From: Sapria himalayana
Lineage: Eukaryota; Streptophyta; Magnoliopsida; Malpighiales; Rafflesiaceae
Direction of reading: 5' to 3'
Length of the DNA: 64,000 bases
Assembly: GCA_029783825.1 (NCBI GenBank)
Contig: JAREIK010018567.1
Coordinates: 62,001 to 126,000 of the forward strand
Part shown: positions 15,301 to 28,499 of the stretch, in pieces
Position numbering within the stretch: the stretch's first letter is position 1
Layout: each line of letters starts with the position of its first letter
Translations under genes and position numbers: made by a program
Notes under the pieces: generated by a model
The model's input: only the letters and a program-made list of their open reading frames with translations
The model's database searches: none
Told to the model about the DNA's origin: nothing

Positions 15301-18300
15301 ATACGATATATAATTATTATGATTATTATAAATAAATATTGTATTCACTTTTGAAAAAAATTTAAAAATTATTATATTTTCAAAGTTTATAATCTTAAAA
15401 AATGAGAAAAAATAATAAAAATAAATTTTTAGTTATATTATTTTTTAAATAAAACCTATAGACCATTAAATGATTACTTACTTAAATTAGTAAGCTCATA
15501 AACCCCGAAACCCCTAAATACATAAACCTTTTAACAGCTATATACTACTTAATAAATAATAAATCTCATTTTTATTTTTATTTATTATAATTTTAAAGAT
15601 TCATTTTAATTATTTATAATTTAATTATTTAGAAAAATTAATTACAAAATAAATTCGAGTGAGACAAATATTATTTAAATAATTTATTTTTAATCAAAAA
15701 AAATATAAGCTTATAAAAAGAAGACAAAATTTAAAAATTAAATGTTATTATTTACTAATATATTTTGATTTGATTTTGAATCATTTTGTGTTATGTAAAT
15801 ATATTTTAATTAATATTTATATTATTAATAATAGTTTATTAATTTAATTTTGATCATTATTATATTATCTATCATTAAAATTGTTTATATTGAATTTATA
15901 TGATATATAATTAGTAAGATTAATATAATTATACATAGAATCACATTTCAAAAAATTATAAAAATTATTTTATGTTGAAAGGTTATAACCTTTGAAAATC
16001 AGAAAAAATCTAAAAAAAAATTTTATTTTTATAATAAAATAAAACCTATTAACCACTAAATGCCTAAAAACATAAATTGATAAACTACTAAACGACAAAA
16101 GTCCTAAATAATCAAACCATTAAACCGGTATACCAGATATAATAAATCATACATCTCATTTTAATTTGTATTCATTATAATTTTAAATATTCATTTTAAT
16201 TATTTATTAGTTCATTTGTTATTGAAATATTAATTACAAATTAAATAATGAGTGAGACAACTATAATTATAATAATTTATTTTTAATCAAAAAAAAATAT
16301 AAGCATATAAAAAGAAGTAAAAATTTAAAAATAATAAATTATTATTTAGTAATATATTTTACTTAGATTTTGAATCATTATATATAACCTAAATAATAAA
16401 GAATAAATCTCATTTTTATTTGAATTCATTATAATTTTAAATATTCATTTTAATTTTTTTTAGTTTATTTTAATAGAAATATTATTTACAAAATAAATAA
16501 TTATTGAGAAATATATAATTTAAATAAATTATTTTTTATTAAAAAATATAATCTTATAAAAATAAACAAAATTTCAAAAATTTAAAATTTTATTTAGTAA
16601 TATAATTTACTTTGATTTTGAATTATTTTGGGTTCTGCAAATATATTTTAATTAATATCTATCTTTTTAATAATAGTTTATTAATTTATTTTTCGATCAT
16701 TATAATAATATATACTAATAAAATTTTTTATATAAAATTTACATCAAATATAATTATTAAGATTATTATAACTAAGTATTGCATTCATATTTTAGAAAGA
16801 TTAAAAAATTATTATATTTTCAATAGTTAGAACTTTTGAAAATCACGAAAATTCATAAAAATAGATTCTTTGTTATTTCATTGATTAAATTAAACCTATA
16901 AATCAATAAATAAAACCTAAATGTGCAAACATATAAATCAATAAACTCCTTAACCCCAAAACCACAAAAAACATAAACCTTTAAATAGGTATACCCAAAA
17001 TAATAAATCATATATGTCTTTGTATTAGTATTCATTATAATTTTAAATTTTCATTTTACTTATTTATCAATTTATTTTTATAGAAATATTAATTACAAAA
17101 TAAATTATTAGTGGGATAGATATAATTTAAAAAATTTATTTTTCATTAAAAAAAATATTTGCTTATAAAATGAGACAAAATTTTTAAAATAAAAAATTAT
17201 TATTTAGTCATATATATTATTTTGATTTTGAATCATTTTAGATTCTACAATTATATTTTAATTTATATCATTCATATTAATACTAGTATATTAATTTATT
17301 TATTGATCATTATTATAATATATTTTAATAAAATTATTTATATTTAGTTTACATTATATATAATTATTAAGATAATTATAAATAAATATTATATTCACAT
17401 TTAAAAAAATTTAAAATTATTATATTTTCAAAGGTTACAACCTTCAAAAATTAAAAAAATTCAAAAAATTAAATTTTTTGTTTTTTAATTCTTTGGATAA
17501 TAACTATAAATCACTAAAGGCCTAAACACTTAAATCACTAAACTCCTAAACCCAAAAACACCTAAATACTTAAACCATTAAATCGGTATATCCTGGATAA
17601 TAAATAATAAATCGCAATTTTATTTGTATTCGTTATAATTTTAAATAATAATTTTATTTATTTATTAGTTTATTATTATAGAATTATAAATTACAAAATA
17701 AATAATGAGTAAGACAAATTAAGTTAAATATATTTATTTATAAAAACAAAAATATAAAGTTATAAAAAAAGCAAAACATTAAAAAAATTATTATTAAGTA
17801 ATATATTTTACTTTGATTTTGAATAAAATTAGATTTTGCAAATATATTTTAAATAATATCTATCTTATTAATAATAGTTTATTAAAGTTTTTTTGATCAT
17901 TATTATAATATCTAGCAATGTAATTATTTATATTAAATTTAAATCACTTATAATTATTAAGATTATTATAAATAAATATTATATTTACATTTGAAAAAAT
18001 TTAAAAATTATTATATTTTCAAAGGTTATAACCTTCAAAAATTAAAAAAATAATAAAAATAAATTTTTTGTTATATCATTGTTTAAATAAAACTTATAAA
18101 CCACTAAATGCCTAAACACTTAAACCTCTAAACTCCTAAACAAAAAAGCGCCTAAATACTTAAACCTTTAAACTCGTAAACCTTAAATATAATTTAAATA
18201 ATTTAATTAAATAAAAAAAATAAGCTTATAAAAAGAAGCAAAAACTAAAAAAAAATTATTATTTAGTAATAAATTTTACTTGGATTTTGAATATTTTTAG

Positions 18301-21300
18301 GTTTTGCAATTATATTTTAATTTATATCTATCATATTAATAATAGCATATTAATTTATATTTTGATAATTGATATCATATATATCAATAAAATTAATTAT
18401 ATTTAGTTTATATTATATATAATTATAATGATTATTATTACTAAATATTGTATTCACATTTTTTAAAAATTTTAAAATTATCACATTTTCAAAGGTTATA
18501 ACCTTTGAAAATGTGAAAAATATCAAAATTTTGTTTTGGTTATTTCATTGTTTAAATAAAACCTATAAACCACTAAATGCCTAAAAACATAAAATGCTAA
18601 AGTCATAAACGAAAAACTTCTAAATACTTAAAATATTATACTTGTATACATTAATAATAATTCATAAATCTCATTTTAATTTTTATTCAGTATAATTTTT
18701 AATTTTTATTTTAATTATTTATCAGTTTATTTTTATAGAAATATTAATTACAAAATAAATTATTAGTGAGAAAGATCTAATTTAAATTAGACTGGTATAC
18801 CCAAAATAATAAAGAATAAATCTCAATATATCTTTTTTCATTATAATTTTAAATATTCATTTTAATTATTTATTTGTTTATTTTTATATAAATATCAATT
18901 AAAAAATAAATTATGAGTTAGACAAATATAATTTATATAAATTAATTTTCATCAAAAAAATATGGATAAACTTTTTAAAAGAAAAAAAAATTTCAAAACA
19001 ACAAATTATTATATAGTAATATATTTTGATTTCTTCTGAATCACTTTAGGTTTTTTTATTATATTTTAATTGATATCTATCTTATTAATAATAGATAATT
19101 AATTTATTTTTTGATCATTTTTAGAATATTTATAAATAATATTGTTTATATTGAATTTATATGATATATAAATATATTGATTATTATAACTAAATTTTGA
19201 ATTGACATTTGAAAAAAATTGAAAATTTATTGTATTTTCAAATGTTATAACCTTTGAAAATATTAAAAAAAATAAAAATAAATATTTTGTTATTTTAATT
19301 TTTAAATAAAACCTATAAACCACAAAATGCATACACAGTTAAATCAGTAATCTCTTTAGGCTTGTAATGCCTAAATACATAAACAATTAAATTGCTATAT
19401 ACTACTTAATAATTAAGAAATCTAATTTTTATTTCAATTTATTATTATTTTAAATATCAATTTAATTTTTTATAAGTTTATTTTATAGAAATATTTATTA
19501 CAAAATAAATTATGAGTGCGACGAATATAATTTAAATAATTTTTTTAATCAAAAAAAATATATATGCTTATAAAATAAGTAAAATTTTAAAAATTAAAAA
19601 TTATTATCCAATAATATATTTTACTTTAATTTTGAAGCAATTTGGGTTTTGTAAGGATTTTTTAATTAATATCAATCTTTTTATTAATAGTTTATTAATT
19701 TAAATTTTGATCATTATTATATTATCTATCAATAAAATGGTTTATATTGAATTTATATGATATATAATTATTAATATTATTATAACTAAATATTGTATTC
19801 ATATTTCAACAAATTTTAAATATTATTAAAATTTCAAAGGTTATAACCTATGAAAATGAGAAAAAATTACAAATTTTTTTTGTTATTTTATTGTTTTAAT
19901 AAACCCTATAAACCACTAAATGCATAAAAACATAAATTGCTAAACTCCTAAATGACAAAACCTCTAAATACTTAAACTATTAAACAGGTGCACATTAATA
20001 AAAAATCATAAATCTAAATTTAATTTTTGTTAAGTATAATTTTAAATTTTTAATTTAATTATTTATCAGTTTATTTTTATAGAAATATAAATTACAAAAT
20101 AAATTATTAGTGAAACATATCTATTTTGAATAATTTATTTTTTATCACAAAAAATATATATGCTTATAAAAATAGGCAAAATTTTAAAAACAAAAATTTA
20201 TTAATTTGTAATATATTTTATTTTGATTTTGAATCATTTTTGTTTTTGCAATTATATTTTAATTTATATCATTCTTATTAATAATAGTTTATTAATTTTT
20301 TATTGATCATTATTATAATATCTATTAATAAAATTATTTATATTGAGTATACATTATATATAATTATTAAAAATATTATAACTAAATATTATATTAACAT
20401 TTAAATAAAATTAAAAATTATTATATTTTCAAAGGTTATAAACTTCAAAAATTAAAAAAAATCAAAAATTTAATTTTTTATTTTTTCATTCTTTAAATAA
20501 AAACTAGAAATCACTAAAGTCTTAAACACTTAAATCACTAAACCCCAAAACACCTAAATACTTAAACAATTAAACTAGTATATCCTAAATAATAAATAAT
20601 ACATCTCAATTTTATTTGTATTCAATATAATTTTAAATATTCATTTTAATTATTTATTAGTTTATTTTTATAGAATTATAAATTAAAAATAAATTATGTG
20701 GAAGACAAATATAATTTAAATAATTTTTTTTAATTACAAAAAATATAAACTTATAAAAATAAGCAAAACGTCAAAAAAATTATTATTTAGTATTATATTT
20801 TACATTGATTTTGAATAAATTTACGTTTTGCATATATATTTTAAAAATTATGTATCTTATTAATAATAGTTTATTAATTTGTTTTTTGATCATTAATATA
20901 ATATCTATCATTATAATTATTTATATTGAATTAACATGATATATAATTATTAAGATTATCATTACTAATATAGTATTCACATATAAAAAATTTAAAAATT
21001 GTTATATTTTCAAAGGTTATAACCATGAAAAAAATTAAAAAAAGACAAAAAAATAACAAAAATAAATTTTTTGTTATATCATTGTTTAAATAAAACTTAT
21101 AAACCATTAAATACCTAAATACATAAATCTCTAAACTCCTAAACCCCGAAGCCCCTAAATACCTAAACCTTTAAATTCGTAAACCTTAAATATAATTTAA
21201 ATAATTTATTGAAATATTAATTACAAAATAAATCATGAGTGGCAAATATAATTTAAATAATATATTTTTCTTCAAAAAAATCTATAAGTTTATAAAATGA

Positions 21301-23493
21301 TGCAAAAACTTAAAAAAAATTCTTATTTAGTAATAAATTTTACTTTGATTTTGAATCATTTAAGGTTTTTTAATTATATTTTAATTTATATCTATAATAT
21401 TAATAATAGTTTATTCATTTCTTTTTTGATAATTGATATAATATGTATCAATAAAATTATTTTTATTTATTTTATATTATATATAGTTATAATAATTATT
21501 ATTACTAAATATTGTATTCACATTTTTAAAAAATTTTAAAATTATTATATTTTCAAATGTTAATGCATTTGAAAATTTGAAAAAATATCAAAAATAAATT
21601 TTTTGTTATTTCATTATTTAAATAAAAGCTATAAACCATTAAATGCGCAAATACTTAAATCAATAACTCCAAAATCTCGAAAAACCTAAATAGATAAATT
21701 TTTAAATAGCTATATCCTGCATAATAAATAATAAATCTCATTTTTATTTTTTTCATTATAATTTTAAATATTCATTTTAATTATTTATTTATTTATTTTT
21801 ATATAAATATTAATTACAAAATAAATTATAAGTTATACAAATATAATTTATATAAATTATTTTTCAACAAAAAAATATAGATAAACTTAATAAAAGAAGA
21901 AAAAAATTAAAAATAAAAAAATTTTTTATATTAATATATTTTACTTTGTTTCTAAATCATTTTAGGTTTTGTAATTATATTTTAATTGATATCTAACTTA
22001 TCAATAATAGATTATTTATTTATTTTTTGATCATTATTAGAATATTTATCAATAAAAATGTTTATATTGAATTTATATGATATATAGATTTAATAATTAT
22101 TATAACTAAATATTGTATTAACTTTTGAAAAAAGTTTTAAAATTTTTATATTTTCAAAGATTATAACCTTTGAACATTTGAAAAAATAAAAACAATATTT
22201 TTTTTATTTCATTGTTTAAATAAAACATATAAATCACTAAATGCCTAAATACTTAAATCACTAAACTACAAAATCCCGATCCCCCTATATAGATAATCCT
22301 TTAAACGGATATACCCTAAATAATAATTAATAAATCTCATTTTTATTGGTTTTCATTATAATTTAAAAATTCATTTTGATTGTTAAGTTTTTTATTTATA
22401 TATATATATTAATTATAAAATAAAATATGAGTTAAAAATATAATTTATAAAAATTATTTTCATTAATAAATAGATAAGCTTATAAAAATAATACAAATTT
22501 AAAAACAAATAATTATTATTAAGTAATATATTTTACTTTGCTTTTGTATCATTTTAGGTTTTGATATTATATTTTAAGTAATATCATCTTATTCATAATA
22601 GATTTTAAATTTATTTTTTGATAATTATTAGAATATATATCAATAAAATTGTTTATATTGAATTTATATGATATATAATTATTATGATTATTATAAATAA
22701 ATATTGTATTCACTTTTGAAAAAAATTTAAAAATTATTATATTTTCAAAGGTTATAATCATAAAAAATGAGAAAGAATACAAAAGATAATTTTTTTGTTA
22801 TTTCTTTTTAAAATAAAACCTATAATCCACTAAATGTTTAGTTAATTAAATCAGTAGCTCATAAAACCTGAAACCCCTAAATACATAAACCTTATATCAT
22901 CTGTATACTACTTAATAAATAATAAATCTCATTTTTATTTCTATTTATTATAATTTTAAACTTTCATTTTAAATTTTTAATAGTTTAATTTTTTAGAAAA
23001 ATTAATTAGCAAATAAATTTCGAGTGAGATAGATATTATTTAAATAATTTATTTTTAATCATAAAAAAATATAAGCTTGTAAAAAGATGGAAAATTTTAA
23101 AAATTAAATATTATTATTTAGTAATATATTTTTATTTGATTTTGAATCATTTTGTGTTATGTTAATATATTTTAATTAATATTTATATTATTAATAATAG
23201 TTTATTTATTTAATTTTTGATCATTATTATAATATCTATCTTTAAAATTATTTATATTGAAATTATATCATATATAATTAATACGATTAATATAATTATC
23301 ATGGTATTCACATTTCAAAAGAATTTAAAAATTATTTTATTTTTAAAGGTTATAACCTTTCAAAATCAAAAAAAAATTATTTTTATTATATAAATAAAAC
23401 CTATATACCACTAATTGCCTAAAAGCATAAATTTCTAAACACCTAAATGACAAAACCCCTAAATAATCGATCCATTCAACTGGTATACCATAT
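9336..23493 (-). repeat. AT-rich satellite array, reverse orientation (left block)
   Basis: Same monomer family as 1-9335 but reverse-complemented: marks now read CTCATTTTTATT..ATTCATTATAATTTT, then CTTATAAAAAGAAG, then TTTTGATCATTATTATAATATC, then the GGTTATAACC palindrome, then CCACTAAATGCCTAAA-type telomere-like tracts. Monomer starts fall near 10095, 10690, 11285, 11880, 12475, 13060, 14210, 14965, 15560, 16155, 17010, 17610, 18670, 19420, 20010, 20605, 21737, 22338 and 22927. Shortened units are present near 13060-13210, 13210-13620, 14210-14370, 16155-16405 and 18670-18825. No gene is visible. Confidence 0.9.
18481..18516. repeat. 36-bp perfect palindrome at the monomer core
   Basis: The 36 bases here are identical to their own reverse complement, centred on GGTTATAACC with arms starting TCACATTTTCAAAGG. 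Related perfect palindromes of 32 bp occur at 25078-25109 and 36954-36985, and a 20-bp one at 6105-6124. Nearly every other monomer keeps an imperfect version. It could form a cruciform or bind a symmetrical protein dimer, but neither role can be read from sequence alone. Confidence 0.9.
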
Positions 23494-23498
23494 ATAAT

Positions 23499-24078
23499 AT
23501 TTGAGCTATTGTGCTTCCACGGTAGTGAGATTGAGATACAGAAATACAAAAACAATAGAAAACAAGCAATATATATATATATATATCTCAATTCAGCAAC
23601 CATCTTTGATAGAATCAAAAAATGAGAAATAAACACCGAAAATAACATGGTTCGCTAGTCGCTTAGTACGACTTGCTAAATCCACCAGAAAATGTTTATG
23701 CGTTACAAATTAAAGCAACAGAAATGTCTTACAGTATGCAGCACACAGAATAGTCCCGATAAATCCCACAGAGAGAGAGAGAGAGACAATGAAATGTTTC
23801 ACGGGTCCAAAAACAGTCACCCAAAAATAAAATTACAAAACATTTTATATTAAAATTTATCTCGGTTCATTTAACCGTAGCGGGTCGGATCATGAGACGG
23901 GCCAGGCTCTGCTCCAAATTTGGCCCGCTGTCCGGTTAGCGAGACCTCCGTTATTGTGCTACTGCTTCATCCCCAATCTTTTAATATTTCCTTTCCTACA
24001 CTTACATGAAAATATTAAAAAAGAATAAATATTTGGTTATACAAACAGATTATCAAAAAATAAATTACATATACATCA
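23499..24078 (-). mobile_element. Solo LTR of a copia-type element (left-arm copy)
   Basis: A 580-bp block of higher GC content inside the satellite. It aligns along its length with the two LTRs of the copia element at 52214-58088: GTGCTTCCACGGTAGTGAG near one end, GCTAGTCG..CGACTTGC, CGGTTCATTTAACCG, GTGCTACTGC, and ACATGAAAATATTAAAA near the other. It ends ..TACATATACATCA. The 5-bp target duplication ATAAT lies on both sides (23494-23498 and 24079-24083). The terminal TG expected at 23499 has become AT. No internal element sequence remains, so this is a solo LTR left by LTR-LTR recombination. A (GA)n run at 23771-23787 and an (AT)n run near 23570 lie within it. The same insertion is present, inverted, at 60553-61123. 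Confidence 0.9.
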
Positions 24079-24083
24079 ATAAT

Positions 24084-27030
24084 AAATCTTAAATCTCATT
24101 TTAATTTGTATTCATTATAATTTTAAATATTTATATAAATATTAATTACAAAATAAATAATTAGTCGAACAAATATTATATTAATAATTTACTTTTAATA
24201 AAAAAAATATAATCTTATAAAAAGAAGTAAAAATTTAAAAACAAAAAATTATTATTTAGTAATTAATTTTACATTGATTTTGAATCATTTTAGGTTTTGT
24301 AATTATATTTTAATTTATATCTATCATATTAATAATAGTTTATTAATTTATTTTTTGATAATTGATATCATATCTATCAATAAAATTATTTATGATTAGT
24401 TTATATTATATATAATTATAATGATTATTATTACTAAATATTTTATTCACATTTTAAAATAAAATTTGAAAATTATTATATTTTCAAATGTGAAAAAATA
24501 ACAAAAATAATTTTTTTGTTATTTCATTGTTTAAATATATCCTATAAACCACTAAATGCGTAAATACTTAAATCAATAACTCCTAAATCTCGAAAACCCT
24601 AAATAGATAATCATTTTAAACTGGTATACGCTAAATAATAAATAATAAGTAATAAGTAATAAATAATAAATCTCAATATTATTTTTTTTAATTATAATTT
24701 AAAATATTCATTTTAATTATTTATTCATTTATTTTTATATAATTATTAATTACAGAATAAATTGAGTTAGACAAATAAAATTTATATAATTATTTTTCAT
24801 CAAAAAATTATAGATAAACTTTTTAAAAGAAAAAAAATTCAAAACAAAAAATTATTATATAGTAATATATTTTGCTTTGTTTCTGAATCATTTTAGGTTT
24901 TGTAATTATATTTAAATTGATATCTATCTTATTAATAATAGATTATTAATTTATTCTTTGATCATTATTAGAATATTTATCAATAAAAATATTTATATTG
25001 AATTTATATGATATATAAATATAGTGATTATTATAAATAAATATAGTATTCACTTTTGAAAATAATTTAAAATTGTTATATTTTCAAAGGTTATAACCTT
25101 TGAAAATATCAAAAAATAAAAAAAATAATTTTTTTGATATTTTTTTTAAAAAAACACCTATAAACCACTAAATGCATACACAGTTAATTCAGTAAACTCC
25201 TAAACCTCGTAATGCCAAAATACATAAACCATTAAACTGCTATATACTACTTAATAATTATTAAATCTAATTTTTAATTTTATTTATTATATTTTTAAAT
25301 ATTCATTTTAATTATTTATTAGTTTATTTTTAAAGAAATATTTATTACAAAATAAATTATGAGTGCGACAATTATAATTTAAAAAATATATATGCTTATA
25401 AAAGAAGTAAAAATTTAAAAATTAAAAATTGTTATCCAGAAATATATTATTTTAATAATTTTGAATCAATTTGGGTTTTGTAATTATTTTTTAATTAATA
25501 TCTATCTTAATATCAATAGTTTATAAATTTAATTTTGATCATTATTATAATATATATCAATAAAATTGTTTATATTGAATTTATATGTTATATAATTATT
25601 AATATTATTATAACTAAGTATTGTATTCATATTTCAAAAAATTTTAAATATTATTATATTCTCAAATGTTATAACCTATGAAAATGAAAAAAAATTATAA
25701 ATTTTTTTTTAATATTTTATTTTTTTTAAATAAAACGTATAAACCACTAAAAGCCTAAAAACATAAATCGCTAAAATCCAAAATTAAAAAACCTTTAAAT
25801 ACTTAATCTATTAAACTTGTATATAGTAATAATAAATCATAAATCTCATTTTAAATTTTATTCCAGTAGAATTTTAAATTTTTATTTTAAATATTTATCA
25901 GTTTATTTTTATAGAAATATTAATTAAAAAATAAATTATTAGTGAGAAATATCTAATTTAATGTAAACCGGTATCCCTAAATAATAAATAATAAATCTCA
26001 TTTTTTTAATTAAAATTTTAAATATTCATTTTAATTATTTTTTTGTTTATTTTTATAAATATATTAATTACAGAATAAATTATGAGTTAAACAAATATAA
26101 TTTATATAAATTATTTTTCGTTAAAAAAATATACATAAACTTTTTAAAAGAAAAAAAATTCAAAACAAAAAATTATTATATAGTAATATATTTTGCTTTG
26201 CTTCTGAATTATTTTAGGTTTTGTAATTATATTTTAATTGATATCTATCTTATTAATAATAGATTATTAAGTTATTTTTTCATCATTATTATAATATTTA
26301 TCAATAAAAATGTTTATATTGAATTTACAAAATATATAATTATAAAGATTATTATAACTAAATATTATTTTTACATTTGAATATAATTTAAAAATTATTA
26401 TATTTTTAAAGGTTATCATATAAACTACTAAATGCCTAAACAGTTAAATCACTAAACTCCTAAACTCTTAAATAATTAATCATAAATCTTATTTTTATTT
26501 GTATTCATTATAATTTAATATTCATTTTAATTATTTGTTAGTTTATTTTTATTAAAATATTAATTGCAAAATAAAATTATGAATGAGACAAATATAATTT
26601 AAATAATTTATCTTCATCAAAAAAATTTATAAGCTTATACAAAGAATCAAAAATTTAAAAATAAATAATTATTATTTAGTAATATATTTTACTTTGATTT
26701 TTAATCGTTTTAAATTTTGCAAATATATTTTAATTAATATCTATCTTATTAATAATAGTTTATTAATCTATTTTATGATCAGTATTATAATATCTATCAA
26801 TAAAATTATTTATATTGAATTTACATGATATTTAAATTTTATGATTATTATAATTAAATATTATATTAACATTTGAAAAAAAATAAAAAATTATAATATT
26901 TTAAATGGTTATAACCTTGAAAATGAGAAAAAATCATAGAAATAAATTTTTTGTAATTTAATTATTTAAATAAAACATATAAACAACAAAATACCTAAAC
27001 TCTTAAATTAATAAACTTCTAAACCATGAT
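24084..27030 (-). repeat. AT-rich satellite array, reverse orientation, between solo LTR and 2.4-kb segment
   Basis: Satellite continues in register across the solo LTR: the interrupted monomer resumes at 24079, with further starts near 24671, 25265, 25845, 25995 (short unit) and 26490. The E-type monomer near 25160-25260 contains the unoccupied equivalent of the copia insertion site found in the other arm (ACATA at 25222-25226). No gene is seen. Confidence 0.88.
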
Positions 27031-28274
27031 ACTGCTCACCACACACATATAGCGACGGACCACAGTACACACGTGCACATATTCTTGTTCATTTTGGTGT
27101 AGCATTTAGAGGGGCCAGTAAGTCCTGGAAGCAGCCAGAAATATGGGCCACCAACTTGTAGAGGGCCCCACTAGCAAGTCGGGATGTAACATTCAGACAA
27201 CTGACGAGATCGAGCAAAGTGGTGGGGAGTAATCCCAGGAGTAGCAAGAAGTGGGTCCCACTAGCCATATCATGCAGCATAGAGGGCCACCCAATCATCA
27301 CCCAACAGGAGTAGTGGGAAATCCATGATTAATTGGAGAGGCGGCAAAATCCAAAGCATCACCAAGTAGGGCTAGTAAGCAATGGAGTCCATACCAGCCA
27401 CACGGGAGCGAAAGATTCAAACTTGTAGTTTATGTTTGTAGTCTTATTTGTATTTTAGACTTTGTTTGCACCATGTACTTGGAGAGATGGTTCATGACAT
27501 ACTCACACACTCAATCTTCTCTGAACTATATGTAGCATGCAATGAGGGCAACTGGACCCATGAGTATCTCTAAGTGGGGCCCACTAATGCATTTTGTAAA
27601 TATACATTAGGCGATGCTACACTCCCGGGAGCAGAGGACCCATCTTTATAGCATTTTGTAATTTTACTTGTATTCTAGCTTGGTTGTATGCATAGATAAT
27701 TAGACTATGAGATTGACCTCATCACACATGCACACCAATGCATGCAGATTTTTTCATATTTTGTCGGTGCAACATACAGCCAGTTCTTGGAACTTGTGAA
27801 GGAAGCATTCTAACCCAAGAGATACTCCTTTGAAGATCATTTGAGCAAAAGAATGTAGAATTTAGAGGTGAGAATGAAATGAAAAAGTGTCGTAGATATG
27901 GACTTGTGGATTTATGGTTATTCAGTTTTACATTTATTCCATTGCATAGCAATGACATAGGCAAACGCTTGTTGCTGCATGTCACACACATGCACAATAT
28001 TATATTTTCATAGTTTTAATATGGTGCATCATTCATGTTCCTCCAAAAGGCTTGGACAAATCCGAATGGAAAGGATGCATTGCACATAATGACTCAATGC
28101 CAACTCTGAGGTCCCAGAATGCCATGTGATTTTAGTTGTATTAGTGCGCTTGGAATTATTAGGCTTTTTGTTTTTTTATCTATTTTATGCATAGAATCAT
28201 TAAGGTGCATAGTATTTGGTGGGCTGGCCTAAATTAGTCAGCTTTTTATTCTCTTGTAAGTTGTGTGCCTAAAT

Positions 28275-28314
28275 AATAAAAAAGTGTGTATTTTCCAAAA
28301 AAAAACAAAAAAAA
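28275..28314 (+). other. Polyadenylation-like signal and A-rich tail
   Basis: AATAAA at 28275-28280 is followed about 17 bases later by an A-rich run, interrupted by a single C, at 28297-28314. This is the order expected at the 3' end of a retrotransposed polyadenylated RNA. The inverted copy has the complementary T-rich run at 49759-49778 and TTTATT at 49792-49797. An ordinary A-run cannot be excluded. Confidence 0.5.
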
Positions 28315-28394
28315 CCATTAACCTTAAACTTTAAATCCTAAACCTTAAACCATAAACTTTAACCCTAATCCATAAACCCTAATTCCTAAATCTC
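28315..28394 (-). repeat. Degenerate telomere-type repeat tract
   Basis: About 80 bp of head-to-tail 7-8 base units resembling CCCTAAA: AACCTTAAAC, TAAATCCTAAACC, TTTAACCCTAATCC, ATAAACCCTAATTCC. It directly follows the A-rich tail. The G-rich (TTTAGG) strand is the minus strand. The equivalent tract in the other copy is at 49680-49758. Confidence 0.7.
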
Positions 28395-28499
28395 ATGTTT
28401 TACACTTATATAATCAAATGACTAAGTGTTATATTTTAATTGAAATTCTTAACTTTTAGGAATGTCACACATTTATCTTTTTGTATATGTAACACAAAG

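Noticed and set aside
23343..23648. A 101-codon open frame spanning satellite and LTR
   Set aside because: It crosses the boundary between satellite and the solo LTR, so it is a chance fusion with no family.
27089..27301. A 70-codon open frame on the minus strand in the 2.4-kb segment, hydrophobic in its middle
   Set aside because: The homologous copy at 50750-50990 has in-frame stops and indels, so the frame is not conserved.
27722..27997. A 91-codon open frame (with a partial counterpart at 50078-50260)
   Set aside because: Part of the frame survives in the other copy, but it ends early at a stop, no domain is recognisable, and there is no splice or promoter context. Chance persistence in about 90% identical DNA is enough.
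28297..28314. A-rich run as proof of a processed pseudogene
   Set aside because: No coding sequence, parent gene or target duplication can be seen, so only an A-tail-like feature is annotated.
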